DNA of 64,000 nt from Gnetum montanum (taxonomy: Eukaryota; Streptophyta; Gnetopsida; Gnetales; Gnetaceae): positions 207,753 through 271,752 of the forward strand of contig MNCI01020267.1 of assembly GCA_015680685.1 (NCBI GenBank), in the 5' to 3' direction. The stretch's first letter is position 1. Each line of letters opens with the position of its first letter. The notes below the pieces were generated by a model that was not told the origin of the DNA, did no database searches, and saw only the letters and a list, made by a program, of their open reading frames with translations. Positions 11,526-24,600 of the stretch are shown here, one piece after another. Both the position numbers and the translations under genes were made by a program.

Positions 11526-12763
11526 ATGCTCAAATGATTTTCCCACCACTAAAATGCTGATGTTAGGGTGTTTCTAGGGCTAGGGTTGGCATGAGATGCA
11601 GACTGGATGCCATGTGGCTAGAGTGCCATGTGGCATGGGCATGGACAGGTCATGCTAACATGTTACGCTCAAAGTGTTATTCTTTGTAGGATAAGAATGG
11701 GAACCTAGAGACTACTAAACTATGACCACACCCCTCAAACTACATGTGTTGAAGTGTGAGAGACCACCATGTACCTACAATGTCAAAACAAAAAAATGCA
11801 ACTTGGAGACTATGCTTTGGGACTACGTCTTCCCCCTCTTCTAAGTAGGGTCAAGCATAGGGATAATTTTGGAAATCAAATGGGGAGTGCAAAAGCAAGG
11901 CAAACTACTAATCTTGGCCACTAGAGGGATGTCAGAGCTAAGATGAAGGTCGATGCTAAATTCTAGAGGCTTTTGAAGGCATCTTCCATGTGTCAAGCTA
12001 GCTATGCTACATAGGATAGTAGAGCATAGGAAGAACACTTCGTAAAATTTTGCAAATTTTAACTCACCATGCCTGTCATGCTATCTATGTTGCATAGTGT
12101 AGGAGAGCATAGCACAAGTACTTTGATAGATTTGGACAAAATTTACCATGTTTCTTCATGGCATGCTAACCATGCTCTGATGTGTAGTAGGACATGTAGC
12201 CTCAGAAGTTAGAAAATTGACAAATGCATCTTCCATGTTGAGATAGCTTGGTAGATCCTTGTCCAACACTTAGGAAAATTTTGGCCCTGAACCCTATGTC
12301 AAGCTTGCTACACTATGCAGCATAGCAGAGTGTGATAACCTGAGAGATAGAAAATTTGTTGAACTATTTTTTCCATGCTGAGCACATTTGACAAACTTTA
12401 ACCTAGTACTTGGGTGAATTGGCAACTGGGGCATGTGTCAAGCTGGGCAGGCTAGAGAGCGTAGCGAGCTTGATAGTCCAAGAGATAGAAAATATGCTAA
12501 ACTATTTGGTCCATTCCAAGCAACCCTTGATTGCTTCTAGCTTGACATTTATGTAAACTAGTCATGGAAGTGTGTGCTATGTTGGCCATGCTGGGGAGCG
12601 TAGCAGGCAAACTTAGAAAAATTTTGCAAAAATTAGGACTTATGGTGTGCCATTTTGTCTACACTAAACAGTGTGACACTAGACTTAGAAATTTTTTTCC
12701 CAGGTTTTGACACTTAGACAAGTCTATTGTTGACCATAGTAGCCCAAAATTAATGGTGTTTCA
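11526..12763 (-). repeat. 5' LTR of element A, truncated at its inner end
   Basis: Matches 6868-7609 at both ends and contains an extra central block (about 12020-12540) rich in words such as TGCTATGTTGGCCATGCTG. The inner terminus TATGACATC is missing, so the primer site is gone too. Confidence 0.8.
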
Positions 12764-12768
12764 CAACC
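12764..12768. repeat. Target site duplication of element A (right)
   Basis: CAACC, identical to 6863-6867. Confidence 0.8.
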
Positions 12769-12989
12769 TAGGTAGCTCATTAGCCTCTTACACTGTAGAT
12801 ATAAAAACCTAGAAAAGACTATAAAAAACTAGAAAAACAAAAATACCAAAAAAGATATTGACTATGCTTAGATAACTTCTACTCACTATAGTTAGGTAAA
12901 GCTTGAAATTTAGGATGAGCTAGTATAGATACACCTAAGTCTGCATGGGCCCACTATTTATGTGCATGATTTGTGGCTAAATTTTTTTC

Positions 12990-13700
12990 ATATACATGAG
13001 AATACCATGAGCCATATCTACTAAACTTAGCTTTGAGCTAATTGAGCACTTGCATCCCCATGAACTTACATTCCTTGAATTCTTTTAAGGTTTTACAAGC
13101 CACAAATATAGTTTGCTCATTTCTCACCAATCCCTTGGAGGGTACCCTATACCAACAAAAATAAGACATTAAAATAATTAGAACTAAACAACCATAAAGC
13201 CAAAAAAAATAATGTAGAATCAGACTTATGGTTCTAGTAGGTAGATGATTACTAGACAATTTTGAAAGAGTGTGCTTATCTTGTGGTCTATTATTAAGGT
13301 GTTGTCAAAATTGTATTTTTTAATACATAGGCATTTTCTAGATTTGGGAAAACCATCTAAATCCTGCTGAAAATGAGCTTCCTCTATGCTCTATTTGCCT
13401 TTGAGTGTTAGGATCATACAATATGAACTACAAGATGCAAGTAGAAGATCCTACCAACAGGGTATTTGTGACAATGAAGGCAACATATACCATGAAGTGT
13501 AACCACATAATCACATTGTAGTTGTAGAGAAAGCATCCCAAGAATTCTCTTGCACTAGGTTTAAAACATATTTGAGTACATTTCTCAATGCACATATCTA
13601 GGTTTAGGCTCTTTTATGTGACCATCCTGGTGCAACATAGGATTCCCACAAACTCTACAACAATCAATATGGGCTTAAAAATGCCCTACATATAGCCATA
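12990..13700 (-). pseudogene. HAD-domain exons of the third accessory-gene copy (R1)
   Basis: Minus-strand reading from about 13680 gives KPILIVVEFVGIL, then a stretch ending SAREFLGCF, then YNYNVIMWLH. These match the first motif and the W-S region of the FCP1-like domain in the copies at 21635 and 34028. A further exon piece (open 13259-13038) follows. Stops occur throughout. As in the other copies, the first catalytic position is Glu, here E-F-V-G. Confidence 0.65.
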
Positions 13701-16700
13701 CAACCATAGCCATAAGAAACCATAGAAGCCTTAAAACAAAATTTAATAAAATTAAAGAAAAAGAGACCTATACACTGATAGCATTGGTACTAAAAATAAA
13801 AAAAATTAATTAGTCTTATCACTCCAACTTCAACATGAGCAAACTTCAGCCTTTTTGACATCCTAACATACTTTTAACATAAAAATAAAAAAATTACATT
13901 TCAACAAATAGTTTATATATAAGGAACTAAATTAGGCATTACCATAAAGAGTTAACATGAAATCAAGTTTTGACAAAACTATAAGGCCAAAGCTAATAGT
14001 GTTGAAATTTTATGAGTGAGAATTTTTGAGAAAAAGTGGTAAATTTACCCAAGTAGATCCCATACAATGGGAATTTTGAGAATTCAGGAAAAGAGTTAGT
14101 GAGAAATATGAGTTTTCTTAGAGTTTAAAGCCCACAGACTATCATTCAACCCCATAAGAAACCTCAAAACCTCTCATACAATGTTCCAATAACCCCAAAA
14201 AGTGTGATACACTAGCCATAGCATTTGAAAAAAATTTCACAATAGCCAAAATTCAAATCTAAGATGTTGTACACTATCATTATTGGCCAAAGAAGCCCAA
14301 AACTTAGCATCAAAACTATAGTTGATCAATACAGCTCACATGACTAGGAAAAACCCATAAAAATTTAATTTTAACTCCAAATGGTAAAAATAAGCTTAGA
14401 AAAACACAAAATCAAGCTCTAATGCTATATTAGAAATTTTGAAAAAAAAAAACAAATTTCAACCTAGAATTTCATGGAATTTTCACCAAGAAAACCCAAT
14501 GTACAACAAAATAACTATAGTAAAACCTCGCAAAAATTCATAAAATGTTTTAAACATTTCACACTTCATCTAGGAGCCCTCTACAATACATTGGCAATCC
14601 CCAGGGATCCTAGATGCTACACACAGATGGCCAATAAATTACAAACACTCTAGTTTTTTTATAGAAAAATTGCAAAATAAGCTAAAAATGTTGTGCACTA
14701 GGTTTGAAGAAAACCCATAAAATTTTAGAAAAATTTCATAAATCCTAATTCCACTTTTGATACAACCAAAAGACCTCAGAAAATATTCTATGAAGCCTAA
14801 AACCAAAATTTACATTCCATGAAGGCTATAAAAAAGTTAAAATTTGATCAAATTTGATGAAAACTAGGGCAAAACCCTATAAATAGACTTGGAAAAAACT
14901 CAAATATTAGTTAAAACATACCCTAAAATCAAAATTTCATTTCTATCATAATTTTATAGTCTAAAATTTGCATTTGGTAGATATTGAATGAAAAATCTCA
15001 ATTGGAGTAAGCCTAGAGATAGAAAAATGTTTCCACAATTTGAACAAAAATTATTAAAAAATGGTAGAAGATGGGTACTTTGCAATTCTTGATGAAGATC
15101 CTTCACTTTAAGAAGGATCCAAGAGCCTAGATATAATTCATATAGCATCCTCTACATCATCCAATGCTAGATTCTAGCTTGTCTATTACATCTTCCTTGC
15201 CATAATCGTCAAAACTTGAGCAATTCTATCTTGTCTGGTTGCTAGAAGAAGGCTGAATTCTCACCTCTACTACAATCATGTTATACTCAAGTTTAGGTAG
15301 ATGCAAGAGTTACTATTAAGTTTTTGGTGTTTGGATTTTGACCATCAAATCTAGCTCTCACATGCTACCCTTATAAAATTAAGCTAGAAATAGGTTCATA
15401 CACTAGGTTCTAGTGCTAAAAATCCTCTCCCAATACTTATGCACTACTAATGAAGCCTCTATATGTTAGTAAACATATTTAACACATTGTATACAAAGAA
15501 TAGATAAAAAATAGGCCTTTTAAACTAAGTTTTACTTAAGCTTTACCTTCTCAAGGTAGTTTGAACATGGGAAGACCCCACAAGACTTGGGCAAGAATAC
15601 CAAGCAATACCACATGCTGGGATTCAGTTCCAAGTTGTTCACATGCTATTGAATTACATCCTACATACTATGGAAGCATGTGGGATAGTTTATAAAGCCT
15701 AAAATAGCCTTATCCCTTATCAAACTTGTCCATATATTGCTTGGTGGGACTTGGAAGAACTAAAAAAATTGGACATATTCCAATGTGTAAAACTCTACCA
15801 AAATTACTAAAGATGAAAGTAAAAATGTTCACACACTAGGGTTTCACCTTCCACATGTTGTAGCAACATGTGGGATAGCTTTTGAAGCCCACCACATACC
15901 TCAATCCCATCAATACAAGTCACTTCTTATTCAAAATTATGAAATAAACTACAAAACTCCTCTCATTGCCCAAGCACTACCCTAGAAGCCTGAAGAGACT
16001 AGAAATGGAGTTGAAATCCATTAAAAATAGTGTGGGTGGGTATCACAAACTCAAGCACCTATCCCACACACTATTTCAGCATGTGGAGAAGCATGTGAGC
16101 CTTTCACTACTAAATAGTAAGCTCACAATTGCTCATTAGATGTCTACTAGACTCCATAATATTCGAAAGGGTAAGTTAAGCAAGAATATGACCTCCACAA
16201 GCTACTAGAGATAGATCTTGATCTCACATGCCTAGAACACATGTCCCACAAATTATGGAAGCATGTGGGGTAGTGTGTGAGGTCCTCAAAGCTCATAAAC
16301 TTGCTCAACACATATCAAAGCTTACTTAAGATGGTCAAGAAAATTGCAAATCCTCCCATACACCTTGGGCATTGCCATGGAAATTTGAAACATCAAAAAA
16401 CAAGTCAAAAATCCTTGTAAACTATCAAATTTCATCACACATGCTAAGAACCCTATCCCACATACTGTGGTAGCATGTGGGACAATGTGTTGGGTTTGTG
16501 AAAAGATCCACCATGTCTAGAATTATCCATAAGTTATATAGTAGGTTCCACAAGCCCTAGAATAAAATATTAACTAAAAGATATGAAAGCTCGATCTTGG
16601 TTTCACATGTTGGGGCACTTAGTCCCACATGCTGTGACAAAATGTGGGGCAGTGTGTGGGGCTTTAGCAAACCAAAATCCTAATCAAACTTGGTTATACA

Positions 16701-16935
16701 TAGCCTAGAATAGTTGAAAAAGTCTTGTACTAGCCTTGTGCAGTCTAGATATGGTCAAATCAAGTCAAATAAGCCCTAAACTTGGTCAGGATTCTTCACA
16801 CACTAGAGACTAAGGTCCCACATGTTGTGATGGTAGTCTACATTGCCCACATGCTATAAGAGTAGTTCTAAAAATGGTGAGGTATTTAGGACTCCTCTCT
16901 TTATAATGATTAGAGTGGACTAGTAAAAGGTTCAT

Positions 16936-17345
16936 TGAGTGCATGTAGATGATGGGGCAGCCATAAATATTATTCCCTTTCCTATCATGGAGCACTTAGG
17001 CTTATTTGAACATATACATAACACCTCTACTACTACACTCAAATTAGTGAATGAGTCATGTGTAGCAATGAGAGGATTCATCACATTAGACTTCATGACT
17101 AGTGAATAGTTTGCTACAAATGTTGATTTCCTTGTGGTGGAAGAAACCCTAGGTTTTAACCTAATCCTAGGGAGGTTCTAGTTAGCCAAACTATGTGCAG
17201 TCTCATAAAAAAAATCCACCTACCTTATCAGGAAGGTAAGATCATAATCCATGGGGGTAGCACAATTATCTTGTCAGTCAATAACCTTAATGTAGACCAA
17301 GGGTCTATAGTGGAGTTTCAAGAAGAAGCTCTTGTAGCCAAAAAA
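16936..17345 (+). pseudogene. Aspartic protease of element C
   Basis: Retropepsin-type protease that would cut the Gag-Pol polyprotein. The plus frame reads VHVDDGAAINIIPFPIM with the catalytic D-[DS]-G-A motif, then a hydrophobic stretch, FLVVEETLGFNLILGRF with the I-L-G-R motif, and LAKLCAVS. The matching region of element B reads VHIDDGVATNVIP, so D-D-G is probably the family form and not a mutation. In-frame stops (after DFMTSE, and within LGRF-LAK) inactivate it. It is convergent with the accessory gene, whose C-terminal exon ends about 630 bp downstream. Confidence 0.8.
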
Positions 17346-17978
17346 AAAAGTTAAAAATTACAAGAAGATCAACCAAGCTAAAACTAGCAACATTAGGACC
17401 ACAAACAAAATGTAGAAAGAACTTCCATTCAACATCATTAGTAAAAGGAATGGGGAGTATAGGATTGTGGAACAAAAAACTATATAAATTTCCTAATCTT
17501 TCAAAGATTAGAAAATAGTTATGTGATTAAACATGTTGCTCACTTTTTCTTTTTCTTGTACAGTTTAACTAATAGCCTTGTTTTCATTTTAATTTACATC
17601 TTTACTTATTTGCCTTATGATTTTTACTTTATTAATTTATGATTACCTGTTTTTCATGTAGTCTTATTTTACATTCTCATATCGATTTATGATTTATGTT
17701 CATTATTTACATTCATGAAAAATAAAAAAATAACATAAAAATATAAAGAACATAAAATTACATAAAAAATTTAAAACATAAAAAATCAAAAATTATTTTA
17801 AAATTAAAACTAAAATAGTAGCCATGTAACCAAAAGAGAAATGTGCATAACCATAGTTGCACTATGAAACACACAACAACAAAGATAATACATAGTCTCT
17901 GAGGCTATGATAGCCACATAAAAACTATAATACTATAACAAAAACAATAACATATAACTAATCCAAAAATAGTCAAAA
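17346..17978. other. AT-rich spacer between PR and the accessory gene of C
   Basis: Convergent intergenic stretch, very AT-rich, with A-runs and T-runs at 17520-17820 that could serve as a 3' untranslated/polyadenylation region for either gene. No repeats of the B type are visible here. Confidence 0.5.
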
Positions 17979-20900
17979 CTAAGCCATTGGGGAAGGAGAA
18001 GAATCATCATCAATGTCATTGCCAATGTCACTATCATCATCACCTAGGACCTGTAAACAACAAAACATACAAATAGTTAGTAACCATGATAACCAAGAAG
18101 CATAACTCTAAAACAATAAAATGTAAAAAAAAATTATAACATAGAAAACTTAAAACATATTTTTGCAAACCTCATGACATTTTGAAGTGATGTCTTCAGG
18201 AATAAAGTTTTTGAGGCCTGTCTTCAACTTGTTAATAATTTTTCCTTCACTTATGTTAGCCTAGTTAATTTCTCCCAAATCCACTTCCATCAAGATCTTC
18301 TTCCTTTCTATGTCTGTCCACTTAGGTAGAACACAAGATAGGTTAGTTATAGTAGTTTTCCCAAACTTAGTATTGATCTAAGGAGTAGAAGAATCAACAA
18401 CCACCACCGATTCTACAAATCTCCCGAAAATGTCCTTTGTTCCTATCCCCTATATAAATACCTCATGTTTCCATTGCTCTAAGGCCTCCTTATATTATAA
18501 TTTCAAGTAGCCCTTCTTTTTTACCTTGTATTGCCTCTTGTGATCCTTTTGTGCCTTTTCCCTCTTAAGCACCTAAGTGTAATAATCCCTCTAATTCCTA
18601 GATTTACAAATCAATAGCTCCATTTGCACGTCCTTCTCAATGTTGCTCCTAGCTAGAGAAACCTTGGTTTGGATGGTACTCCATTAGCATGACTACTTGA
18701 TTTCCTCAATTTGCAAAGAGTTTCTATTGGCTACAAAAGCATCTATAAACTCTTTGCAATCTCCAAAGCTCCTATTCTCATTTGAAAACTCTTTAACCTA
18801 CTTTTCCATGGCCACATCCTTCTGCCATATAAAATCATTAGAGTGTTGGATCTTCCAAGTTGTCTTTGCACAAGACATATCACACATGGTATCTCCTTCA
18901 TACAACCTTTGTTAAACATTTTTCACATTAAGAAATATCTTAGGGAGATCATCAATATTGATGTCATGTATAGGATACCATCTAACTTTGGACATTGCAA
19001 TAGACAAAAATACAAGAAAAATTAAAAATAACTAAAACATTTAAAAACCACTAAGAACCATATATCCATAAAACGTAAAAACATAAAAAATGTAAAAACA
19101 AAAATACAAGGCAAAATGTTCTAATTTTTCTTATCAACATCATAGGCTATTTGTTATAACATATCAATCATGTCATCTATCATTCCTTGCATAAATTCCA
19201 TCTTGTTTGGGACCTCCACCCAAGGCTTGGTATGGAATGTATATGTAGATGACTCTAGGGGAGGCTCATGTACTACAACAATAATAACCATCAATACGAT
19301 ATCATTTGAAACAAAAATAAAATGTGAACAACACCAAGATCTTACCAAGAAGATCTTGAGGCAAGTCCATTAAAGGATTGTCTTCTAGGGGAAGAGTGCC
19401 TAGGATGGAATCCAAAACATCTATCACTTCCTGAGATGTTCTTTTCTCTTATTCCTCATTTCATTGATCTTGTATAGCAACTTGGGTAGTCAACCCCTCT
19501 TTCTTCCCTACAACCAATCAAAGACAAAGATAGAACAAGTTAGTAACATTTCTAAAACCAAAAATATAGCCAAGATTATAAACAAAGAAAATAAATTTAA
19601 AAATAAAAAGTAAAAATATAAAAATTATAAATACATACCTTCAACATTCTAATTGATCTTCTTAAACTTGATGGCTAGCTTCTTGCATGTTGGTTGGTCA
19701 ACAATGGAAATATTTTCTTTAACCTATGGCCTCTTCATCTTTTATTTGGTTGAACCATCAGCTTCTATGCATACCCTCTTAGCCCTTCTTGCATTACCAT
19801 ATGTAGCATCAATTCCACCCCCATGTTGTTAGGGAATAATAACATACGCCACTAAAATTCTTAGTGGTAATTGATAGCAACTCTCCAACCTCCTCCATAA
19901 ATGAGTCTTGGGTATGCATCACTTGAACAATGTGATGGATTCAAGGTTACAAAAGTTGAGAGGCATTGTGAGACATCCACTTTCCATTCCTCCTAACCAC
20001 CAAGAACTCCAAAAACCATCTAAGATATGTAGCAAAGAATGTATAATTCATATAACATATAGAATCAAGGTTGTATGAAATTTTCAGATTTCATCCTTTA
20101 GACTAATAACCAAGAAGGTAGCCTAATCAAACCTAGTGCCATCAATTAATACCTCTTTCATCATTCAAGCCTATTAAATTCCTATTATTCACTCTTGCGA
20201 TAGTCGTATGGGAAATGCTCTAGATTTGAAAAGAGGACAAGTCTCATTGGCATTCTCAACTTTGAGTTTACTAAAATTCAATGCATCATCAATAGAGGAG
20301 TTAATCCAAGCTTCCATTTCCTCTCTATGGCTTTCATCTTTCTCTACTCTAATGACTACCTTAACACCACTAGAACGTATGCAAAATAGATCACTAAGCA
20401 TGGATTCATTAATGTTTAAAATCACAAGATAATCATGAACACAACTAATAAATTTGGTGATATCCTCATCAATAGAGTCAACCACATTCAACATCTTGAT
20501 CACTGACATCGATGGACTAGGTAGCATGAATAGGTCAAACAAACTTGCATTAGTGATGTTCTATTGAATAATTGCATGAGCCTTGTTTACCAACCATTCT
20601 TGCAATGACTCGACTTCATTTCATTTTAGCTATATTTTCTCCTCAACATAGCCTAAAATTGTTACATCAAAAATTGACTTACAGATAGAATTTGCAACAC
20701 CAACATAGGTATCCCATTGGCCTCTTACACCGTAGATGATAAAAAGCTATAAAATGCTATAAATAAATAAAAAACCAAAAATATTGACTATGCTTAGAAA
20801 AAATATACTTAATACAATTAGGAAAAACTTTAAATTTAGGATGAGCTACTCCAAGTGTTCCTAAGTCTACATGGGCCCACCATTTATGTGCATGATTGAT

Positions 20901-21635
20901 GGATAAATTTGTTTCATATACATGAGAATATCACAAGTGGTATCTACTAAACTCAGATTCTAGCTGATTGCACACTTGCACCCTCACAACCTTACCTTGA
21001 ATTCTTCCAAGGTTGTACAAGCCACATATAAGGTTTGGCCATATCTTACTAATCCCCCAAGGAATACCATATACCTGTGTAAATGAAACATCAAAATAGT
21101 TATAGCCAAACAACTATAAAATCAAAAATAAATTAAAATAACAATGTAGAATTAGACTTATGATTCTTTAGATAGATGGTTCTTGGAGGATTTTAAAAGA
21201 TTGCATTTATCCTATGGCCTATTATCAAGGTGCTATCAAAATTGTATTATGAATACATAGGCATTTCCCAAATTTGGGATAACCATCTAACTCCCACTAA
21301 AAATGAGCTCCTGCAATGCTCTATATCCCTCTAAGTATCAAGATTATCCACTATAGATTGTAAGATGTGGGTTGAAGATCCTACCAAGAGCATCTTTATG
21401 ATAATATAGGAAATATCTACTACCAAGTGTGACCACATAATCACATTGTATTTGTAAAGTATGCTAAGAATTCTCTTACACCAAGTCTAGCCCATATGTA
21501 AGTATGTTTATCAATGCACATATCTAGGTTTGGACTCTTTTGTGTGGTTTTTCGGGTGTAACATAGGATGCCCACCAACTCTACTATGATTGAGATGGGC
21601 TTTAGAAATTCCCTATGCATTTCCAAGCCATACAA
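17979..21635 (-). pseudogene. Antisense, intron-containing accessory gene of element C (FCP1-like HAD + unknown domain)
   Basis: Reads against gag-pol. N-terminal exon (21635-21160) has KPISIIVELVGILC, a segment ending GVREFLAYF, YNVIMWSH, WLSQIWEM and NPPRTIY: the motif order of plant FCP1/NIF-like HAD phosphatases, but with E-L-V-G where the catalytic D-x-[DN]-G stands. A 4-nt deletion shifts the frame near 21460. Later exons: about 21075-20700, then 20660-19900 (central domain, open at 20542-20189), about 19670, 19507-19346 and 19272-19163 (introns start gtatgt or gtaag and end ttgtag), about 18990-18171 (charged C-terminal region), and 18050-17979 (acidic GDDDSDIGNDIDDD, ends ...SPSPMA and stop). 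Several exons correspond one to one with the copy in B. Function unknown; decayed. Confidence 0.7.
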
Positions 21636-24600
21636 TCATAGCCATAAGAAACCATAGGAGCCTTAAAACAAAATTAAAGAAAAAATGACCTCTACAATGA
21701 TAACATTAGTACTTAAAATACAAAAAATAATTAACCTCGTTACTCCAACTCCAGCATGAGCCAAATTTTATCATTTTTACATCATAATAAATATTTAACA
21801 TAAAAATAAGATAGTTTAACATTTCAACCACTAGTTTACATGTAAGACACTAAAGTAGGCATTACCATAAACATTGGATATGAAATCAAGTTTCAATAAA
21901 ACTAGAAGGCCAACGTTGATAGCATTGGAATTTGAAGAGTATTAATCTTCAAGAAAAAGTGGTAAAATTACCCAAGTAAAGCCCATATTCTTGGAATTGT
22001 AAGAATGGAAGGAAAGTGGTGGTGATTTTTCCTAGACTTTAAAGCCTACACACTACCATTTACCCCTATAAAAAACCTCAAACCTTCATATATGCTATCC
22101 TAGTAACCCAAAAAAGTTTCATACATAGGCCATAACATTGAAAAAAAAATTTCTATAGCGAAAATTCAATTCTAAGATGCCCTACATTGTTAGTATTGGC
22201 TAGAGAAGCTCAAAACTCAGCATTAAAACTACAATTAATCAACACAACTCCCATGGCTAAAAAAAACTCTAGAAATTCTTTAAAATTAATTTTAAATTTA
22301 AATGATGATAATAGGATTAGAGAAACATAAATCAATCTCCAACACTACACCAACAAGTTTGAAAAAATAAAATTTCAACCTAGAATTACATGGAATCTTC
22401 ACCAAGAAAACCCAGTTTACAATGAAATGACTATAGTAAAACCTTTGGGAAAAATTCATAAAGCAATATAAAAATTTCAAACCTCCTCTAGGACCCATCT
22501 ACATCACATTAGCAATTCCCAAGGATCCTAGCCACTATACCTAGGTGATCAAGAAATTACAAACACTGCCAATCTTTCAATAGAAAAACTACAAAATAAG
22601 CTAAAAACACTATGCACTTGGTTGGAAGAAAACCCATTAAAAGATTCAAAAAAATTTCTAAAATCTTGAATTCACTTCCAGTACAACCAAAATACCTTGT
22701 AAGTTCTATGGAGCTTGAAACCAAAATTTACATTCAATGAGGGCTAGAAAAAATGTAAAGTTTAGTCAAATTTAATGAAAACTAGGATAAAAATGCTATA
22801 AAAAGGCTTTGGAAAAAACAAAAATATTAGCTAAAATACACCCTAAAATCCAAATTTCATTTCAGTCATAATCATATAGCCTAAACCTTGCATTTGGTTT
22901 ATATGGAATAAAAAATTTCAACCAAACCAAGCCTAGAGATAGAAAAACATTTCTACAATTTGAACAAAAATTTGAAAAAATGATAGAAGATGGGTACCAG
23001 TTAGTTCCTACTAAATATCCTTCATTTTCAAGAGGATATAGGAGCCTAAATATGATTTTTGTAGCATTTTCATGTCATCCAATATTAGATTCTAGCTTAT
23101 CAATCCCATCCTCCTCACCATAATTATTGAAACTTGAGTAATTCTATCTTGGTGTGTTGCCAATAGAAGCCCAAATTCCCACCTTTGCTATAACCACATT
23201 GTGCTTAGGATTGGGTAGATACAAGAGTTAAGATTAAGTATTGGGTGTTTTACTTTTGACCATTAAATGTAGCTCTCATGTGCTACCCTTATAAAATCAA
23301 CCTAGAAATAAGTTTATATGTTGGGTTCTGATCTTAAAAATCCTCTCCCAATACTTATGCACTTCCAATGATGCCTTTATACACTAGTAAACATATTTAT
23401 CACATTGTAGACTAAGAATAGATCAAAAATAGATATTTCATGTTGATTTTTACATAAGATTTCACTTCTTAAGGTAGTTTGAACATGGGTTAACCTCATA
23501 GGACTTGAGCAAGAATACCAAACAATATCACACATTGAGACTTAGTTCCAAGATGTCCACATGCTATGGAATCCTACCTCACATGTTGTGGTAGCATGTG
23601 GATCAATGTATAAATCTTGCATAAGCCTTCTCCCTTGTCAAACTTGTTCATATGTTGCCTAGTGGAACACAAGAGACCTAGGAAAAATTGGGAAAATTCC
23701 AATGTGTAAAACTCATTAATAATTACCAAATATGGGAGCATAAATGTTCAAACACAAGGGTTTCACCTTCCACATGTTGTAGCAACATGTGGGGTAGCTT
23801 CTAAAGCCTACAAGAATATCAATCCCATTAGTAAAATTCATTCCTTGATCCAAATTACCAAACGAACTACAAAACTACTTTCAAAACTCAAGAACTACCT
23901 TAGAAGACTGAATAGACTAAAAATGGAGTCAAAATCCATCAAAACTAGCATGGGTGGGTCTCACACTATAGCACCTATCCCACACACTATGGCAATGTGT
24001 GAGATAATGTGTGAGCCTCCCATTGGTAAATAGTAAGCCCAAATTTGCTTATAAGATGTTTGATAGACTCCACAATATTTGTAAGGGTAAATTTAGCAAT
24101 AATATGACCTCCACAAGCTACTGGAGTTGGATCTTGTTCTCACAGACTAGGAGCACATGTTCCACACACTATGGCAAAGTGTGGGGGTAGTGTGTGAGGC
24201 CATAGAAATTCATAAACTTGTTCAACACACATAAAATCTTACTTAAGATGGTCAAGAATACTACGGATCATTCCATACAACTTGGGCGCTACCATGAAAT
24301 TTTGAAACACTAAAAAACTAGTCGAAACCCCCCTATAAACTACCAAATTTCATTCCACATGTCATGAAAACATTTGTAGTAGTGTGTGAGGTTTATGAAA
24401 AGATCCACCATGCCTGGAATTACCCATAAGTTTTCTAGCAGGTCTCACAAGCCCTAGGATGAAAATTTGACTAAATGTTTGACCCTTACAAGCTATGAAA
24501 ACTAGGCCTTGGACCCACACGTTATAAGGCTCAGTGTGGTGACAACATATGGGGTAGTGTGTGAGGCTCCAACAAACCAAAATCCTACGTAAATTTGCTT

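Larger units (their letters stand above)
6868..12763 (-). mobile_element. Element A: internally deleted Tat-lineage Ty3/gypsy element
   Basis: A 5.9-kb minus-strand element bounded by LTRs with TA(TG)...CA ends and flanked by CAACC on both sides. Order on the minus strand: 5' LTR (12763-11526, missing its 3' end), archaeal-type RNase H, integrase, a block of short tandem repeats, 3' leader, polypurine tract, 3' LTR. The primer site, gag, protease and RT are absent: a single deletion seems to join the LTR interior to the RNase H region near 11460-11526. LTR ends and 3' leader are shared with element B, so both belong to one extended family, though the A LTR is shorter. Inserted in R1. Confidence 0.85.
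12764..16872. repeat. R1, part b: direct repeat of 20690-24770
   Basis: About 4.1 kb that aligns along its whole length with 20690-24770, roughly 80 percent identical by eye, in the same orientation. It holds a broken copy of the N-terminal exons of the accessory gene (about 12990-13700, minus) and then the long spacer upstream of that gene. The last 1.3 kb (15500-16860) is rich in variants of CATGCTGTGGTAGCATG. At 16872 the similarity ends and protease-coding sequence begins about 60 bp later. Confidence 0.8.
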
